From Bacillaceae bacterium (GTDB lineage: Bacteria; Bacillota; Bacilli; Bacillales; Alkalibacillaceae), in assembly GCA_017656265.1 (NCBI GenBank), contig JACDOD010000001.1, positions 186,001 to 250,000 of the forward strand: DNA of 64,000 bases. The letters are read 5' to 3'. Both the position numbers and the translations under genes were made by a program. Position 1 is the stretch's first letter. The number at the start of each line of letters is the position of its first letter. Shown here in pieces: positions 1-8,651 of this stretch. The notes under the pieces are model-generated. The model was given only the letters and a program-made list of their open reading frames with translations, searched no databases and was not told the DNA's origin.

Positions 1-26
1 AAGCTGAACGATTAAGGGGGATTATC

Positions 27-983
27 ATGAGCAAAAGTGAACAGGAATATCTTAACCTTTGCCGCCATGTGCTGGAAAACGGACATACAAAAGATGACCG
101 GACCAGAACAGGAACCATTTCTGTTTTCGGACACCAGATGCGTTTTGACCTTCAGGAAGGCTTTCCGTTGCTGACAACGAAGCGGGTGCCTTTTAAGCTG
201 GTTGCCAGTGAGCTGCTCTGGTTTATCAAAGGGGATACGAATATACGCTATCTCTTGAAGCACAATAATAATATATGGAATGAATGGGCTTTTAAAAAAT
301 GGGTGGAAAGCGATGAATATAATGGTCCGGATATGACGGATTTCGGTCTGCGCTCTCAGCAGGATAAACAATTTAACCAGGAATATGAAAAGCAAATGAA
401 TATGTTTAAACAACGAATTTTAGAAGATGATGAATTTGCTGATCAATATGGTGATTTGGGAAATGTTTATGGCAGCCAGTGGCGGGCGTGGAAAACCTCA
501 ACAGGTGAAACCATTGACCAATTGAAAGATGTCATTGAAACCATTAAACATCATCCTTATTCCAGAAGATTAATTGTGTCAGCCTGGAATCCCGAAGATG
601 TGCCGAACATGGCACTGCCGCCATGTCATACGTTGTTTCAGTTTTACGTAGCAGATGGTAAGCTGTCCTGTCAGCTTTATCAGCGAAGCGGAGATATTTT
701 CCTCGGCATACCGTTTAATATCGCGAGCTATTCGTTATTGACCCATCTCATTGCCCATGAAACAGGACTTGAAGTTGGCGAATTCGTTCATACGATTGGG
801 GATGCCCATATTTACTCGAATCACGTAGAGCAGGTCAAAACCCAGCTCAGCCGACAACCGCTGAAATTACCGACGTTAACGATTAATTCTGATGTTAAAT
901 CTGTCTTTGATATTGAACTGGATGACCTCTCGATTGAAGGGTATGACCCCCATCCAGCGATCAAAGCCCCAGTTGCTGTATAA
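27..983 (+). CDS. thyA: Thymidylate synthase (long, L. casei-like form)
   Basis: This cytoplasmic enzyme makes dTMP from dUMP with methylene-tetrahydrofolate as carbon and hydride donor. The 318-residue protein has the catalytic motif [12 protein letters not shown] with Cys200, and the phosphate-binding [14 protein letters not shown] stretch just before it. It carries the roughly 50-residue insertion around residues 90-140 typical of Lactobacillus casei-type enzymes, so it is longer than the 264-residue E. coli form. The ATG follows an AAGGGGGA ribosome site. The stop codon TAA shares bases with an upstream in-frame ATG of dfrA, so both genes form one operon, matching their coupled roles: ThyA oxidises the folate that DfrA reduces. 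Confidence 0.97.
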   Translation: MSKSEQEYLNLCRHVLENGHTKDDRTRTGTISVFGHQMRFDLQEGFPLLTTKRVPFKLVASELLWFIKGDTNIRYLLKHNNNIWNEWAFKKWVESDEYNGPDMTDFGLRSQQDKQFNQEYEKQMNMFKQRILEDDEFADQYGDLGNVYGSQWRAWKTSTGETIDQLKDVIETIKHHPYSRRLIVSAWNPEDVPNMALPPCHTLFQFYVADGKLSCQLYQRSGDIFLGIPFNIASYSLLTHLIAHETGLEVGEFVHTIGDAHIYSNHVEQVKTQLSRQPLKLPTLTINSDVKSVFDIELDDLSIEGYDPHPAIKAPVAV

Positions 984-1006
984 TGGATTTGCAAAGGAGA
1001 AGCGCG

Positions 1007-1495
1007 ATGATTTCATTACTTGTTGCTATGGATAAGAACCAGTTGATTGGAAAGGATAATCAGCTGCCCTGGCATTTGCCCGAGGATCTAAAATACTTTA
1101 AGAAAACAACTCTTGGACATACTGTTGTGATGGGAAGAAAAACCTTTGAATCCATCGGAAGACCCTTGCCTCAGCGGGAAAATGTGGTGATGACAAGAAA
1201 CAAAGATTTTCAGGCAGAAGGCTGTGCTGTCATTCATTCCTGGGATCCGGTTCTCGAATGGAACGAAGAAGAACCTGAACGGGAAATTTTCGTCATCGGC
1301 GGTCAGGGGCTGTTTGATAAAGCTATTGAGTTCGCTGATCGGCTGTACATAACCAGGATTGATGATGAGTTCGAGGGGGATACGTATTTCCCTGATTTTG
1401 ATGACTCCGACTGGAAGCTAGTTTCAAAAGAAAAGGGCATCAAAGACGAAAAAAATCCTTATGATTACTACTTTTGTGTCTATGATAGAAAATGA
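1007..1495 (+). CDS. dfrA: Dihydrofolate reductase
   Basis: It reduces dihydrofolate to tetrahydrofolate with NADPH, recycling the folate oxidised by the adjacent ThyA. The 162-residue protein starts MISLLVAMDKNQLIGKDNQLPWHLPEDL, with the typical Trp of the Met20 loop, the acidic active-site residue in LPEDLKYFK, VVMGRKTFESIGRPLP and the NADPH-binding FVIGGQGLFDKA. An ATG at 983 would give eight extra residues, but AAAGGAGA at 993-1000 sits correctly for the ATG at 1007, and known DHFRs begin here. No clear terminator follows; the next gene has its own promoter-like sequence. Confidence 0.95.
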   Translation: MISLLVAMDKNQLIGKDNQLPWHLPEDLKYFKKTTLGHTVVMGRKTFESIGRPLPQRENVVMTRNKDFQAEGCAVIHSWDPVLEWNEEEPEREIFVIGGQGLFDKAIEFADRLYITRIDDEFEGDTYFPDFDDSDWKLVSKEKGIKDEKNPYDYYFCVYDRK

Positions 1496-1566
1496 ACAAT
1501 TTGTAAACTTTTAAAAAGAATATTTGCAAATCAGCTAAAAATTCGCGAAAATAGAGAAAGAACGTG

Positions 1567-1572
1567 TATAAT
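1567..1572 (+). promoter_or_regulatory. Likely -10 element upstream of tatA
   Basis: A perfect TATAAT lies about 50 bases before the first tatA start. No good -35 hexamer sits 17 bases upstream; TTCGCG at 19 bases is the nearest. This is an inferred weak or activator-dependent sigma-A promoter. Confidence 0.4.
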
Positions 1573-1624
1573 CAAGTTGATGGCTTTGAGAATCCAACCT
1601 CGTTTATACGGAAGGTGATTATTC

Positions 1625-1825
1625 ATGCAAGTTGGAGTACCGGGACTGATTTTAATTCTGGTTATTGCCTTGATTATTTTTGGTCCGAAAAAGCTGCCGG
1701 AATTGGGACGAGCTGCCGGCCAAACCTTAAAAGAGTTTAAACATTCAACAAGAGAACTGACTGGTGATGTAACCGACGAAGTGAAAGAAGTTAAAGAAAC
1801 GTTCACGGATAAAAAGAACTCATAA
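1625..1825 (+). CDS. tatA: Twin-arginine translocase TatA/E subunit (copy 1)
   Basis: This small subunit forms the pore or channel part of the Tat system, which exports folded proteins. The 66 residues show the family plan: one N-terminal transmembrane helix (about residues 4-20), the hinge [11 protein letters not shown], an amphipathic helix to about residue 40, and a charged tail. A GGAAGGTGA ribosome site precedes the ATG. It is first of three consecutive tat genes (tatA-tatA-tatC). No Tat substrate such as phoD or a DyP peroxidase lies next to the cluster, unlike the two Bacillus subtilis tat loci. Confidence 0.93.
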   Translation: MQVGVPGLILILVIALIIFGPKKLPELGRAAGQTLKEFKHSTRELTGDVTDEVKEVKETFTDKKNS

Positions 1826-1851
1826 CTGAACACAGATTTGAGGTGAAGGAA

Positions 1852-2055
1852 ATGGGTATCGCACAAATTGGCGTTCCCGGGTTAATTTTAATTTTGATTA
1901 TTGCCCTGGTTATTTTCGGCCCATCCAAACTGCCTGAAATCGGAAAAGCCTTTGGTTCATCCCTGAGGGAATTTAAACAGGCTGCAACCAATGTGTCTTC
2001 AGATCAGGAGGATGAGCAGAAGAAACTTGAGGCAGGCGATAAGAAAATTAACTAA
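1852..2055 (+). CDS. tatA: Twin-arginine translocase TatA/E subunit (copy 2)
   Basis: This is a second TatA-type subunit of 67 residues, 26 bases after the first. It has the same order of parts: transmembrane helix [17 protein letters not shown], hinge FGPSKLPEIGKAFG, amphipathic helix and charged tail. An in-frame GTG at 1843 lies inside the ribosome site GAGGTG, so the ATG at 1852 is the better start. The two copies are clearly paralogous in the first 40 residues and differ in the tail, which suggests a local duplication. Whether the second copy takes a TatB-like role cannot be told from sequence. Confidence 0.92.
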   Translation: MGIAQIGVPGLILILIIALVIFGPSKLPEIGKAFGSSLREFKQAATNVSSDQEDEQKKLEAGDKKIN

Positions 2056-2068
2056 CGTATGCTTGAAG

Positions 2069-2100
2069 GTGTAAGGTAAAAACTGCCTTACACTTTCTTC
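2069..2100 (+). terminator. Hairpin between tatA and tatC, weak terminator or attenuator
   Basis: GTGTAAGG (2069-2076) pairs perfectly with CCTTACAC (2086-2093), followed by TTTCTTCTT. The T tract is interrupted, so partial read-through into tatC is likely. This would give more TatA than TatC, in line with the known excess of TatA in the complex. Confidence 0.5.
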
Positions 2101-2135
2101 TTGCACGAGTTGATCGCAGGAATGGAGGGCATATC

Positions 2136-2888
2136 ATGTCAGAACAAAATCGCCCATATGATCAGGAAATGGAAGTTACCGAACATTTAAGCGAACTCAG
2201 GAAGCGTCTATTGTGGAGCTTCCTGGTTTTTGTTCTATTTTTTATCGTAGGATTTATTTATGTTGAGGATATTTTTCGTTTTTTTGAAAATGATGCCCAA
2301 TTTGAATTTATTGTTTTAGGTCCAGGTGAAATTTTATGGATTTATATGATAATCGCCAGCATAGTGGCTGTTGCCCTGACGCTGCCATTTTTGTCACTGC
2401 AGATCTGGCTGTTTGTTAAGCCTGGCTTAACGCCAAAAGAAAGAAGGGTAACCATTACATATATTCCTGCAATCTTTTTATTATTTGTAGGGGGATTGTT
2501 TTTTGGCTATTTTGTCATTAAGGATTTAATATTAAACTTCCTGTTATCGTTAAATGAAGGTATGTTTGAAGAAATGTTTACCGCCGAAAAATATTTCCGC
2601 TTCATCATGCAGGTTACCCTGCCATTTGCCTTTTTCTTTGAAATACCAATTATTTCAATGTTCCTCACCAGTTTAGGCATAATCAATCCGATGGTGCTAA
2701 AGAAAGTGAGAAAATACGCTTACTTTGTTCTTGTTATTCTGGGGACTATGCTGTCACCGCCGGACTTTATTCTTCAGCTGGTTGTAGCCATTCCTCTCAT
2801 TGTTCTTTATGAGGTAGCTATTGTGACATCCCAGGTAGTGTATCGGCGAAAGCTGGCGGAAGAAGACGAGCTGCCGATGGATTCGTAA
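2136..2888 (+). CDS. tatC: Twin-arginine translocase subunit TatC
   Basis: TatC is the membrane receptor that recognises twin-arginine signal peptides. The 250-residue protein has the expected N-terminal motif HLSELRKRLLWS near residue 17, six hydrophobic segments, and the conserved loop with a family-typical Phe and Glu (TLPFAFFFEIP) before the fourth helix. The start follows a GGAGGG ribosome site. It lies 80 bases after the second tatA, separated by a small hairpin, and is followed by a strong terminator, so it closes the tat operon. Confidence 0.95.
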   Translation: MSEQNRPYDQEMEVTEHLSELRKRLLWSFLVFVLFFIVGFIYVEDIFRFFENDAQFEFIVLGPGEILWIYMIIASIVAVALTLPFLSLQIWLFVKPGLTPKERRVTITYIPAIFLLFVGGLFFGYFVIKDLILNFLLSLNEGMFEEMFTAEKYFRFIMQVTLPFAFFFEIPIISMFLTSLGIINPMVLKKVRKYAYFVLVILGTMLSPPDFILQLVVAIPLIVLYEVAIVTSQVVYRRKLAEEDELPMDS

Positions 2889-2908
2889 TAAAAGATGGAT
2901 GTTTTGGC

Positions 2909-2940
2909 AAGCCCCCGTGAGTTTCTCTGGGGGCTTTTTA
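2909..2940 (+). terminator. Rho-independent terminator after tatC
   Basis: AAGCCCCC (2909-2916) pairs with GGGGGCTT (2929-2936), ending in a short T run. Confidence 0.85.
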
Positions 2941-3077
2941 GATTCATTTCATGTTGAGGATTCATATAACGATCCCCATATTCATGTGAGTTCATGGTCC
3001 CCTTCTATTTCATTTGCAATTTCATCACTTTGTCCCTACAATGTCAATACATACGTCTAGTCAAAGGAGAGTAAACG

Positions 3078-3299
3078 GTGCGTTCATTTTACCATTATAT
3101 GATGCGATATAGAGGGAACAAAGGAAGCAATGATGAAAAAAAACTGGCCGACTGGATGTTTAAGGATTATGATTTTCCTAAACACTCCACATCTTATGAC
3201 GAAATCAGCCGCTATCTGGAGTGGAACATCCCATTTTCTGATGCACTCCGGGTATTTGACCGGGTATGGGAAGAGTACGAAATGAATGAGCTGGAATAA
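3078..3299 (+). CDS. yozE: YozE family protein (UPF0346)
   Basis: This is a 73-residue conserved Bacillaceae protein of unknown function. The start MRSFYHYMMRYRG, the middle FPKHSTSYDEISRYLE and the end FDRVWEEYE match the YozE/SAM-like fold family as I remember it. The GTG start is set by AAAGGAG at 3063-3069. It is a single-gene unit with its own terminator. YozE has a SAM-domain-like fold, but no role is established. Confidence 0.85.
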   Translation: MRSFYHYMMRYRGNKGSNDEKKLADWMFKDYDFPKHSTSYDEISRYLEWNIPFSDALRVFDRVWEEYEMNELE

Positions 3300-3307
3300 G
3301 ATCAGAG

Positions 3308-3350
3308 GGCTGGGACAATTGCAAAAGGGATTTGTCCCAGCCTTTTTCTT
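3308..3350 (+). terminator. Rho-independent terminator after yozE
   Basis: The perfect 11-bp stem GGCTGGGACAA (3308-3318) / TTGTCCCAGCC (3332-3342) is followed by TTTTTCTT. It lies exactly between yozE and the convergent YolD-like gene. Confidence 0.9.
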
Positions 3351-3684
3351 ATTTATGGATGATCTCGAGATGAATAATATCACTGACAGGGATAATAAGG
3401 GAATCTTCTTTTGACTGGAGTGTAATCCTCTGACTGACAGCATCAAGCTTTTCAACGTTTCCGGTCAAGGTTGCCTCCGTCCCGTTCTGGTAAATGGTGA
3501 CCTCTATGAGGCTGCTGAATTTAAAAGCTTCCAGGAGCTGTGTATTGAGTACTTCCAGTTTTTGTTCATCGAGAATGGGGCGGGGTTTTCTGGATTCGTC
3601 TTTCCACATCCTTTTTAATTCCTTCACATGTTCGGGAAGCATGAGCGATGTCCATTTGATGGAACCCCGATCTCTTATCATCAT
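3349..3684 (-). CDS. YolD-like protein, LexA-controlled
   Basis: This 111-residue protein begins MMIRDRGSIKWTSLMLPEHV, the hallmark start of the YolD-like family. Family members sit next to Y-family DNA polymerases of the UvrX/YqjW type in Bacillus and its phages and are thought to serve the SOS response. No polymerase gene is next to it here. The frame stays open upstream to 3966, but the ribosome site GAGGTG and the family N-terminus place the start at 3684 (or the next ATG, 3681). Its TTGAAA-18-TATAAT promoter contains a LexA-like box at 3708-3721. The molecular function is unknown. Confidence 0.85.
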   Translation of the reverse strand: MMIRDRGSIKWTSLMLPEHVKELKRMWKDESRKPRPILDEQKLEVLNTQLLEAFKFSSLIEVTIYQNGTEATLTGNVEKLDAVSQRITLQSKEDSLIIPVSDIIHLEIIHK

Positions 3685-3699
3685 AATCACCTCATTCTT

Positions 3700-3729
3700 A
3701 TTATATACGAACATACATTCGATTTTCAA
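3700..3729 (-). promoter_or_regulatory. YolD-like gene promoter with LexA-like box 1
   Basis: On the minus strand, TTGAAA (3729-3724) and TATAAT (3705-3700) are spaced by 18 bases. The spacer contains CGAACATACATTCG (3708-3721), which differs from the Gram-positive LexA core CGAAC-N4-GTTCG at one of ten fixed positions. Repressor bound here would block the promoter. Confidence 0.7.
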
Positions 3730-3758
3730 TTGAAAAAGAACAGATGTTCGTGTATAAT
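3730..3758 (+). promoter_or_regulatory. Promoter of the WYL-like gene with LexA-like box 2
   Basis: TTGAAA (3730-3735), a 17-base spacer and TATAAT (3753-3758) form a near-ideal sigma-A promoter. The spacer holds AGAACAGATGTTCG (3737-3750), which also matches the LexA core at nine of ten positions. Confidence 0.72.
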
Positions 3759-3780
3759 GTTGCCTGAGGAGGTGATGAGT

Positions 3781-3984
3781 ATGCATTTTCATCAAAAACC
3801 ATCTGAACTGGCTGATATTATTTATATCAACAAAAATAATGAAATTACCCAGCGAAGAATTAAAATTTACGGTGAAAACAGAGAACGGATTATTGCCTAT
3901 TGTTATCTTCGGAAAGGCATCAGAAGCTTTACGAAAGAACAGATCCTCGCTCAATTCCCCGTTCAAAACAGAAAATTGGGCTAA
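3781..3984 (+). CDS. Small WYL-like protein, partner of the YolD-like gene
   Basis: This 67-residue protein follows a strong GAGGAGGTGAT ribosome site and is transcribed divergently from the YolD-like gene. The segment IIYINKNNEITQRRIKIYG followed by RIIAYCYLRKGIRSFTKEQIL resembles the small beta-barrel core of WYL domains, with an RxxFxxxxI-like end. There is no DNA-binding domain, so it is not a normal WYL regulator. WYL domains often bind nucleic-acid ligands in DNA damage or defence contexts, and the LexA-like box in its promoter supports a damage-linked role. Longer reading frames that begin upstream overlap the promoter and are not credible. Confidence 0.7.
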   Translation: MHFHQKPSELADIIYINKNNEITQRRIKIYGENRERIIAYCYLRKGIRSFTKEQILAQFPVQNRKLG

Positions 3985-4113
3985 TCTTCAAATATATACC
4001 ATCCCTATGATATTCCATGATATGATGATAGAAGACCTCATTTTGATTCCCACCTGAATATGAATTCAAGAATATTCATATGATATAAACTTTTAGAAGA
4101 TGGAGTGGATGAC

Positions 4114-5262
4114 ATGAAAATTGTCCATACAGCAGACTGGCATCTCGGTAAAATTGTTCACAATGTCTATATGACAGATGATCAGAGATATGTATTACAG
4201 CAATTTTTAGATGAGCTGGCTCGCATTCAACCAGACGCAGTGATTATTGCCGGTGATTTATATGATCGGGCGATTCCTCCAAGAGAAGCAGTAAAATTGC
4301 TAAATGATACATTAACAGCCATTGTCCAGGAGATGAACATTCCAGTGCTTGCCATAACAGGAAATCATGACAGCCCGGAACGGATGGACTTTGTGTCCCG
4401 TCTGCTGAAGGAGCATCAATTATTTATTCAAGCTAAGCTGGACCCGGATCTTGAAGCGGTTGTGCTGGAAGATGAGCATGGGCCTGTCCATTTTCATCTA
4501 ATTCCATATCTGGAACCAGGTGAAGCGAGAATAATGTTAGAAGAAGATTCCATCGGGAGCCACCAGGAAATGATGGAAGTGATTGTCCAAAACATTTCCG
4601 AGAAATACGACCTGAAAAAGGGGCGCCATATTTTTGTGGGACATGCATTTCTGGCAGGGGGCATGGAATCGGAATCAGAGGAGCGGCTGTCGGTCATTGG
4701 AGGAGCTCCGTATGTAGATGCATCTCTATTTGAACCCTTTACATATACGGCCCTTGGTCATCTGCATCAGTCCCAGAAAGTGAAACATAACCACATCCGT
4801 TATTCAGGTTCTATTTTAAAATATTCCTTTTCAGAGGCTAATCATAATAAGTCTTTTACCTTGCTGGAATTAAATGAAAACGGAATCAAAAGCATGGATA
4901 AAATCCCGCTTAAGCCGCTTCGGGATGTACGGGTTGCAGAGGGGTTCATGGACGAACTGCTGGATCCTGATCTGGCCAGCGAGGATTACCTGCATCTGCG
5001 GCTGCTGGATGATGGACAGCTGATGGATCCGATCGGCAAGCTGCGAAAAAATTACCCCAATATATTACGTCTTGAACGGGTGGGACGAAGGGGACAATCC
5101 TTAAATAAACTGGAACAGGCGAAAAAACGTCAGCATATGGATCACCTGGAACTGTTTGTCTCATTCTATGAAAATATGAAGGGTCAGCCCATATCAGAAA
5201 AACGAAAAGAAATGGTTGCTGAAGTTATACAGGAATTGATCGAAGAAGAGAGGAGAAAATAA
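4114..5262 (+). CDS. sbcD: Exonuclease subunit SbcD (Mre11 homologue)
   Basis: SbcD is the nuclease half of the SbcCD complex, which trims hairpins and double-strand ends, including protein-blocked ones. The 382-residue protein has the phosphodiesterase motifs in order: ADWHLG (Asp8, His10), GDLYDR near residue 47, GNHDSPER near 84, GHAF near 176 and GHLH near 214. The ATG at 4114 lies eight bases after GGAG; an in-frame GTG at 4105 overlaps this site and is less likely. The stop lies one base before the sbcC ATG, so the two are translationally coupled. Confidence 0.96.
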   Translation: MKIVHTADWHLGKIVHNVYMTDDQRYVLQQFLDELARIQPDAVIIAGDLYDRAIPPREAVKLLNDTLTAIVQEMNIPVLAITGNHDSPERMDFVSRLLKEHQLFIQAKLDPDLEAVVLEDEHGPVHFHLIPYLEPGEARIMLEEDSIGSHQEMMEVIVQNISEKYDLKKGRHIFVGHAFLAGGMESESEERLSVIGGAPYVDASLFEPFTYTALGHLHQSQKVKHNHIRYSGSILKYSFSEANHNKSFTLLELNENGIKSMDKIPLKPLRDVRVAEGFMDELLDPDLASEDYLHLRLLDDGQLMDPIGKLRKNYPNILRLERVGRRGQSLNKLEQAKKRQHMDHLELFVSFYENMKGQPISEKRKEMVAEVIQELIEEERRK

Positions 5263-5263
5263 C

Positions 5264-8200
5264 ATGCGGGCGATGCAACTGAGCATTTCTGCGTTTGGTC
5301 CATATAAGGACGTACAAATGATCGATTTCGAAAAATTAGCCGGAGACGCGTTATTTCTCATTACCGGCCCAACAGGCGCGGGTAAAACTACGATCTTTGA
5401 CGCTATGTGTTATGCCCTTTACGGACGGGCATCGGGAAGTGACCGGGATCACGACACTTTCCGCAGTCATTTTGCTGCCCCGGATGAACAGACCGAGGTT
5501 ACCTTTCGCTTTCAATTGCAGAACAAAGAATATGAGGTTAGCCGCTCACCCAAACAGCTCAAGCGAAAAGAGCGCGGTGAAGGGTTTACGGAGCAGCCGC
5601 CTAAAGCAGAATTATATGAATATATCCATGGGAAAAAGCAGCTGTTATATTCCCGTATTAAAGATGTTAATGAAGCAATTGAAAACTTACTGCAGTTGGA
5701 TTACGAACAGTTTCGCAAAATGGTCATGATTCCTCAGGGAGAATTCCGCCGTCTCATCTCAGAAAACAGCCGGGAGCGGGAAGCGATTCTTCAGAAAATA
5801 TTCCGTACGTATTTTTATAAAGATATGACAAATCGGTTGTCGGACAAGAGCAAAAAGCTGGAAGAGAGCATTCGGGATATTCAGAAAATAGAAGAAATGG
5901 AAATTCAGCAGTATGAGTGGGATACAGAGGGAGAAAATGCGGCACCAGATACAGATGAGGCCATCAGCAGGCTGAAAAGCTTCCAACATGATGAGAAAGA
6001 GCAGTTGCGCATCAAGAAGGAAGAACTGGAAGGGGCTAAAAAGAAGTTCGAGCAAAAACAGACAGACTATTATGCTGCAAAGGAAATTGATCAGCTTTTT
6101 CAAGAAAAGAATCAGCTGAAATCCAGGCTGGAAGAATTACATGCTAAACAAGAGACCATTAACCAAAAAAGAGAACAGCTGAAAAGTGCGGGAAGGGCAG
6201 AATTGTTGACCGGATATGAAAAACAGGTGAATCAGAGAAGACATGAATTGAATCAGCTGATGGAAGAAGAAAAGAAAAAGGAACATGAAGTTCAGACACT
6301 GGAAAAACAGTTTGAAGAGATCAAGATTGAGTTTGAAAAGGAAAAAGGGGCAGAATCCGAACGGGAAAAGATAAAGGAACAAATCAAGCGCCTGGAAGAA
6401 GAATACAAGCTTATTGATCAATACCATCAGGCGGATGAGCAGGCAAGACAACTAAAACAGCAGCTTGAAGATAAGCAATCTTTGATCAAAAGGGCTGAAC
6501 TGAAATCAGCAAAGCTGGAAGAGGAACAGGAGCAGCTCGAAGAAGAGAGCAGCCGATATGACGAACTGACCAGGCATTATTATGAGCAGGAAGCTCGAGT
6601 GAAGGAACAAAATCAACAGATTGACAGAGCGCAGCAAGTGATCAAAGAGTATCGTAAACTAAACAACCTGAGAGAGGAATATAAACGAGTTAAAAACAAG
6701 TATCTGGAAGTCCGTCAAAAGCGTGAAGACCTGGAAAAACAGCTTTCCCTGCTTGAAGAGCAGCAAATGCAGCAGCAGGCAGCATTTTTAGCACATTCAT
6801 TGCAGTCAAATGATCCCTGTCCCGTCTGCGGTTCAACCCATCATCCGAATAAAGCTGAATTTGAAGGAAATCAGGTAACAGAAGAAGAAATTAAACATAT
6901 CCGGAAGACGCTGAGTTTAACGGAAAAAGATGAGGAGCAGTGGCAGCGGGAGTGTTTAAGAATTGAATCCCAGGGACAGAGCCAAAAACAGCTTATTGAT
7001 AACATGACACGAGAAATAAGCACCAAAGAGGATCAGCTGTCCCTTTCGTCCATCGAACAGCTGGCAACGGATCTGATCAATCAGCATAAGGCCAGTCAGC
7101 AGGAGCTGCTGAGGATTAAACAGCAGCTTGAAACGATGAAACAAAAAAATAGTCGAAAAAAAGAAGTCAAAAAACAGCTGACTGAATTAAAGAAGAAGCT
7201 TGAAGAACAGAAGAAGGAAGCAGATGAGCTGAGAGAAAAATGGATTCGACGGGAATCAGATTTGGAGAATATCCGAAGGCAGCTGTCCCGCCAGCCTGTT
7301 TCTGCACCAGAATTTAAACAGACCGTGGAACAAGAAAAAGCAAAATATCAAGTGATGGTTGACAAATGGAATCAGATACAAGAACAATATGAGCGCCAAA
7401 AAGAGAATCTGAATAAAGGTAAAGTGGAACTTTCTTCCTTACAGAGCCAAATCGTCCAAGAGAAAGAAAAACTAAAGCAGGCGCAGCGGCAATTCCATGA
7501 ACAATTAATTGAAAAAGGATTTCAAACCTATGATGAATACCTGAAAGCCAGGATGTCTCCAGAATTGCAGGATACAGTGGAAAACGAAATTAAAAGCTTT
7601 GAGGAGCAATGGTATGCATCTAAAGAACGATTTCAGGTACTGGAGGATAAGTTAAAAGAAAAGGATCAACCAGATTTAGAGTTCATTAAACAAGAGTTAG
7701 AAAGACTGAATTCGGAAATTGAACTACTTAATAAATCGATTCAGCAATGTGAAATGAAACTGGAACGATATGACAACAGCATTAAGCGGTTAATGGAGTT
7801 ACGAAAAAAGAGGAAATCACTGGAAGAGAGATATTTTGATATTGGAGAACTGGCGCGTCTGGCCAGGGGAGATAATGACCAGCGGTTATCCTTTGAACGT
7901 TTTGTCTTATCTGCCTTTTTAGATGAAATTTTACTTCAGGCAAATATTCGGCTGGATCGAATGACCGATCACCGCTTTGAGCTGATTCGCAGTGACCAGA
8001 TAGCGAAACGTGGGGCACAGAGCGGCCTTGATCTTGAAGTGATGGATCATTATACAGGGCAGCAACGCTCAGTCCGAACTCTTTCTGGAGGCGAAGGATT
8101 TAAAGCAGCACTAAGTTTAGCGTTAGGAATGGCGGATGTGGTACAGGCACATGCCGGAGGAGTAGAGCTTGACACCCTGTTTATTGATGAAGGATTTGGC

Positions 8201-8374
8201 ACCCTTGATGAACTGTCAGTAGAACAGGCACTTGGGTGTTTACACGACTTGCAAAACGGCAATCGGGTGCTGGGCATCATATCCCATGTACCTAAGCTGA
8301 AGGAAGAGATTAAAGCTAAGCTGCAAATTCATCCTTCCCCGGCTGGATCAACTGTCACCCTTTCTCTATCATGA
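5264..8374 (+). CDS. sbcC: Exonuclease subunit SbcC (Rad50 homologue)
   Basis: This is the SMC-like ATPase partner of SbcD. In 1036 residues it has an N-terminal Walker A GPTGAGKTT (residues 35-43), two long coiled-coil arms rich in Gln, Glu and Lys, a zinc hook CPVC at residues 519-522, the ABC signature LSGGE near residue 940 and a Walker B with LFIDEGFGTLDE near 975. The order and length match Rad50-type proteins. GAGAGGAG before the ATG sets the start; the next ATG at 5273 is possible. It forms an operon with sbcD and probably reads through to the DUF2584 gene 28 bases downstream. Confidence 0.96.
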   Translation: MRAMQLSISAFGPYKDVQMIDFEKLAGDALFLITGPTGAGKTTIFDAMCYALYGRASGSDRDHDTFRSHFAAPDEQTEVTFRFQLQNKEYEVSRSPKQLKRKERGEGFTEQPPKAELYEYIHGKKQLLYSRIKDVNEAIENLLQLDYEQFRKMVMIPQGEFRRLISENSREREAILQKIFRTYFYKDMTNRLSDKSKKLEESIRDIQKIEEMEIQQYEWDTEGENAAPDTDEAISRLKSFQHDEKEQLRIKKEELEGAKKKFEQKQTDYYAAKEIDQLFQEKNQLKSRLEELHAKQETINQKREQLKSAGRAELLTGYEKQVNQRRHELNQLMEEEKKKEHEVQTLEKQFEEIKIEFEKEKGAESEREKIKEQIKRLEEEYKLIDQYHQADEQARQLKQQLEDKQSLIKRAELKSAKLEEEQEQLEEESSRYDELTRHYYEQEARVKEQNQQIDRAQQVIKEYRKLNNLREEYKRVKNKYLEVRQKREDLEKQLSLLEEQQMQQQAAFLAHSLQSNDPCPVCGSTHHPNKAEFEGNQVTEEEIKHIRKTLSLTEKDEEQWQRECLRIESQGQSQKQLIDNMTREISTKEDQLSLSSIEQLATDLINQHKASQQELLRIKQQLETMKQKNSRKKEVKKQLTELKKKLEEQKKEADELREKWIRRESDLENIRRQLSRQPVSAPEFKQTVEQEKAKYQVMVDKWNQIQEQYERQKENLNKGKVELSSLQSQIVQEKEKLKQAQRQFHEQLIEKGFQTYDEYLKARMSPELQDTVENEIKSFEEQWYASKERFQVLEDKLKEKDQPDLEFIKQELERLNSEIELLNKSIQQCEMKLERYDNSIKRLMELRKKRKSLEERYFDIGELARLARGDNDQRLSFERFVLSAFLDEILLQANIRLDRMTDHRFELIRSDQIAKRGAQSGLDLEVMDHYTGQQRSVRTLSGGEGFKAALSLALGMADVVQAHAGGVELDTLFIDEGFGTLDELSVEQALGCLHDLQNGNRVLGIISHVPKLKEEIKAKLQIHPSPAGSTVTLSLS

Positions 8375-8402
8375 TGTAAATACCAAAGGAGGAGTATATC
8401 CC

Positions 8403-8651
8403 ATGTCAGTACCATTTTCAATGGAATGGCGAATCATTACAGAGGGCAGAGAAAGACGTATTGATGAAACCAATAACACATTTGAAATTGAATTTGATGG
8501 ATACAAATTATTTCCCATTGATGAGCCTATTGATGTTAAACGGTATCCATCTTCGGAACAGATCGGCACCGCGAAAGTTGTAAAAATCTCACTTTACGAA
8601 AACCGGACGATCTGCACTTATCAATTAATTTCTTTGCATAATGTCAATTAA
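8403..8651 (+). CDS. DUF2584 family protein
   Basis: This 82-residue protein starts MSVPFSMEWRIITEGRE and contains DGYKLFPIDEPIDVKRYP and ICTYQLISLHNVN near the end, a pattern I recognise as the DUF2584 family of Bacillaceae. It has no signal peptide or membrane segment and is predicted to be beta-rich. An AAAGGAGGAG ribosome site precedes the ATG. The short gap after sbcC suggests co-transcription, but no function is known and a link to SbcCD is only positional. Confidence 0.75.
   Translation: MSVPFSMEWRIITEGRERRIDETNNTFEIEFDGYKLFPIDEPIDVKRYPSSEQIGTAKVVKISLYENRTICTYQLISLHNVN

Noticed and set aside
12-413. Minus-strand frame of 133 codons opposite thyA
   Set aside because: It is a shadow of the clearly conserved thyA frame; no ribosome site and no known domain.
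3349-3966. 205-codon version of the YolD-like gene
   Set aside because: The extra part overlaps the divergent promoter region and the WYL-like gene; the family N-terminus and ribosome site put the start at 3684.
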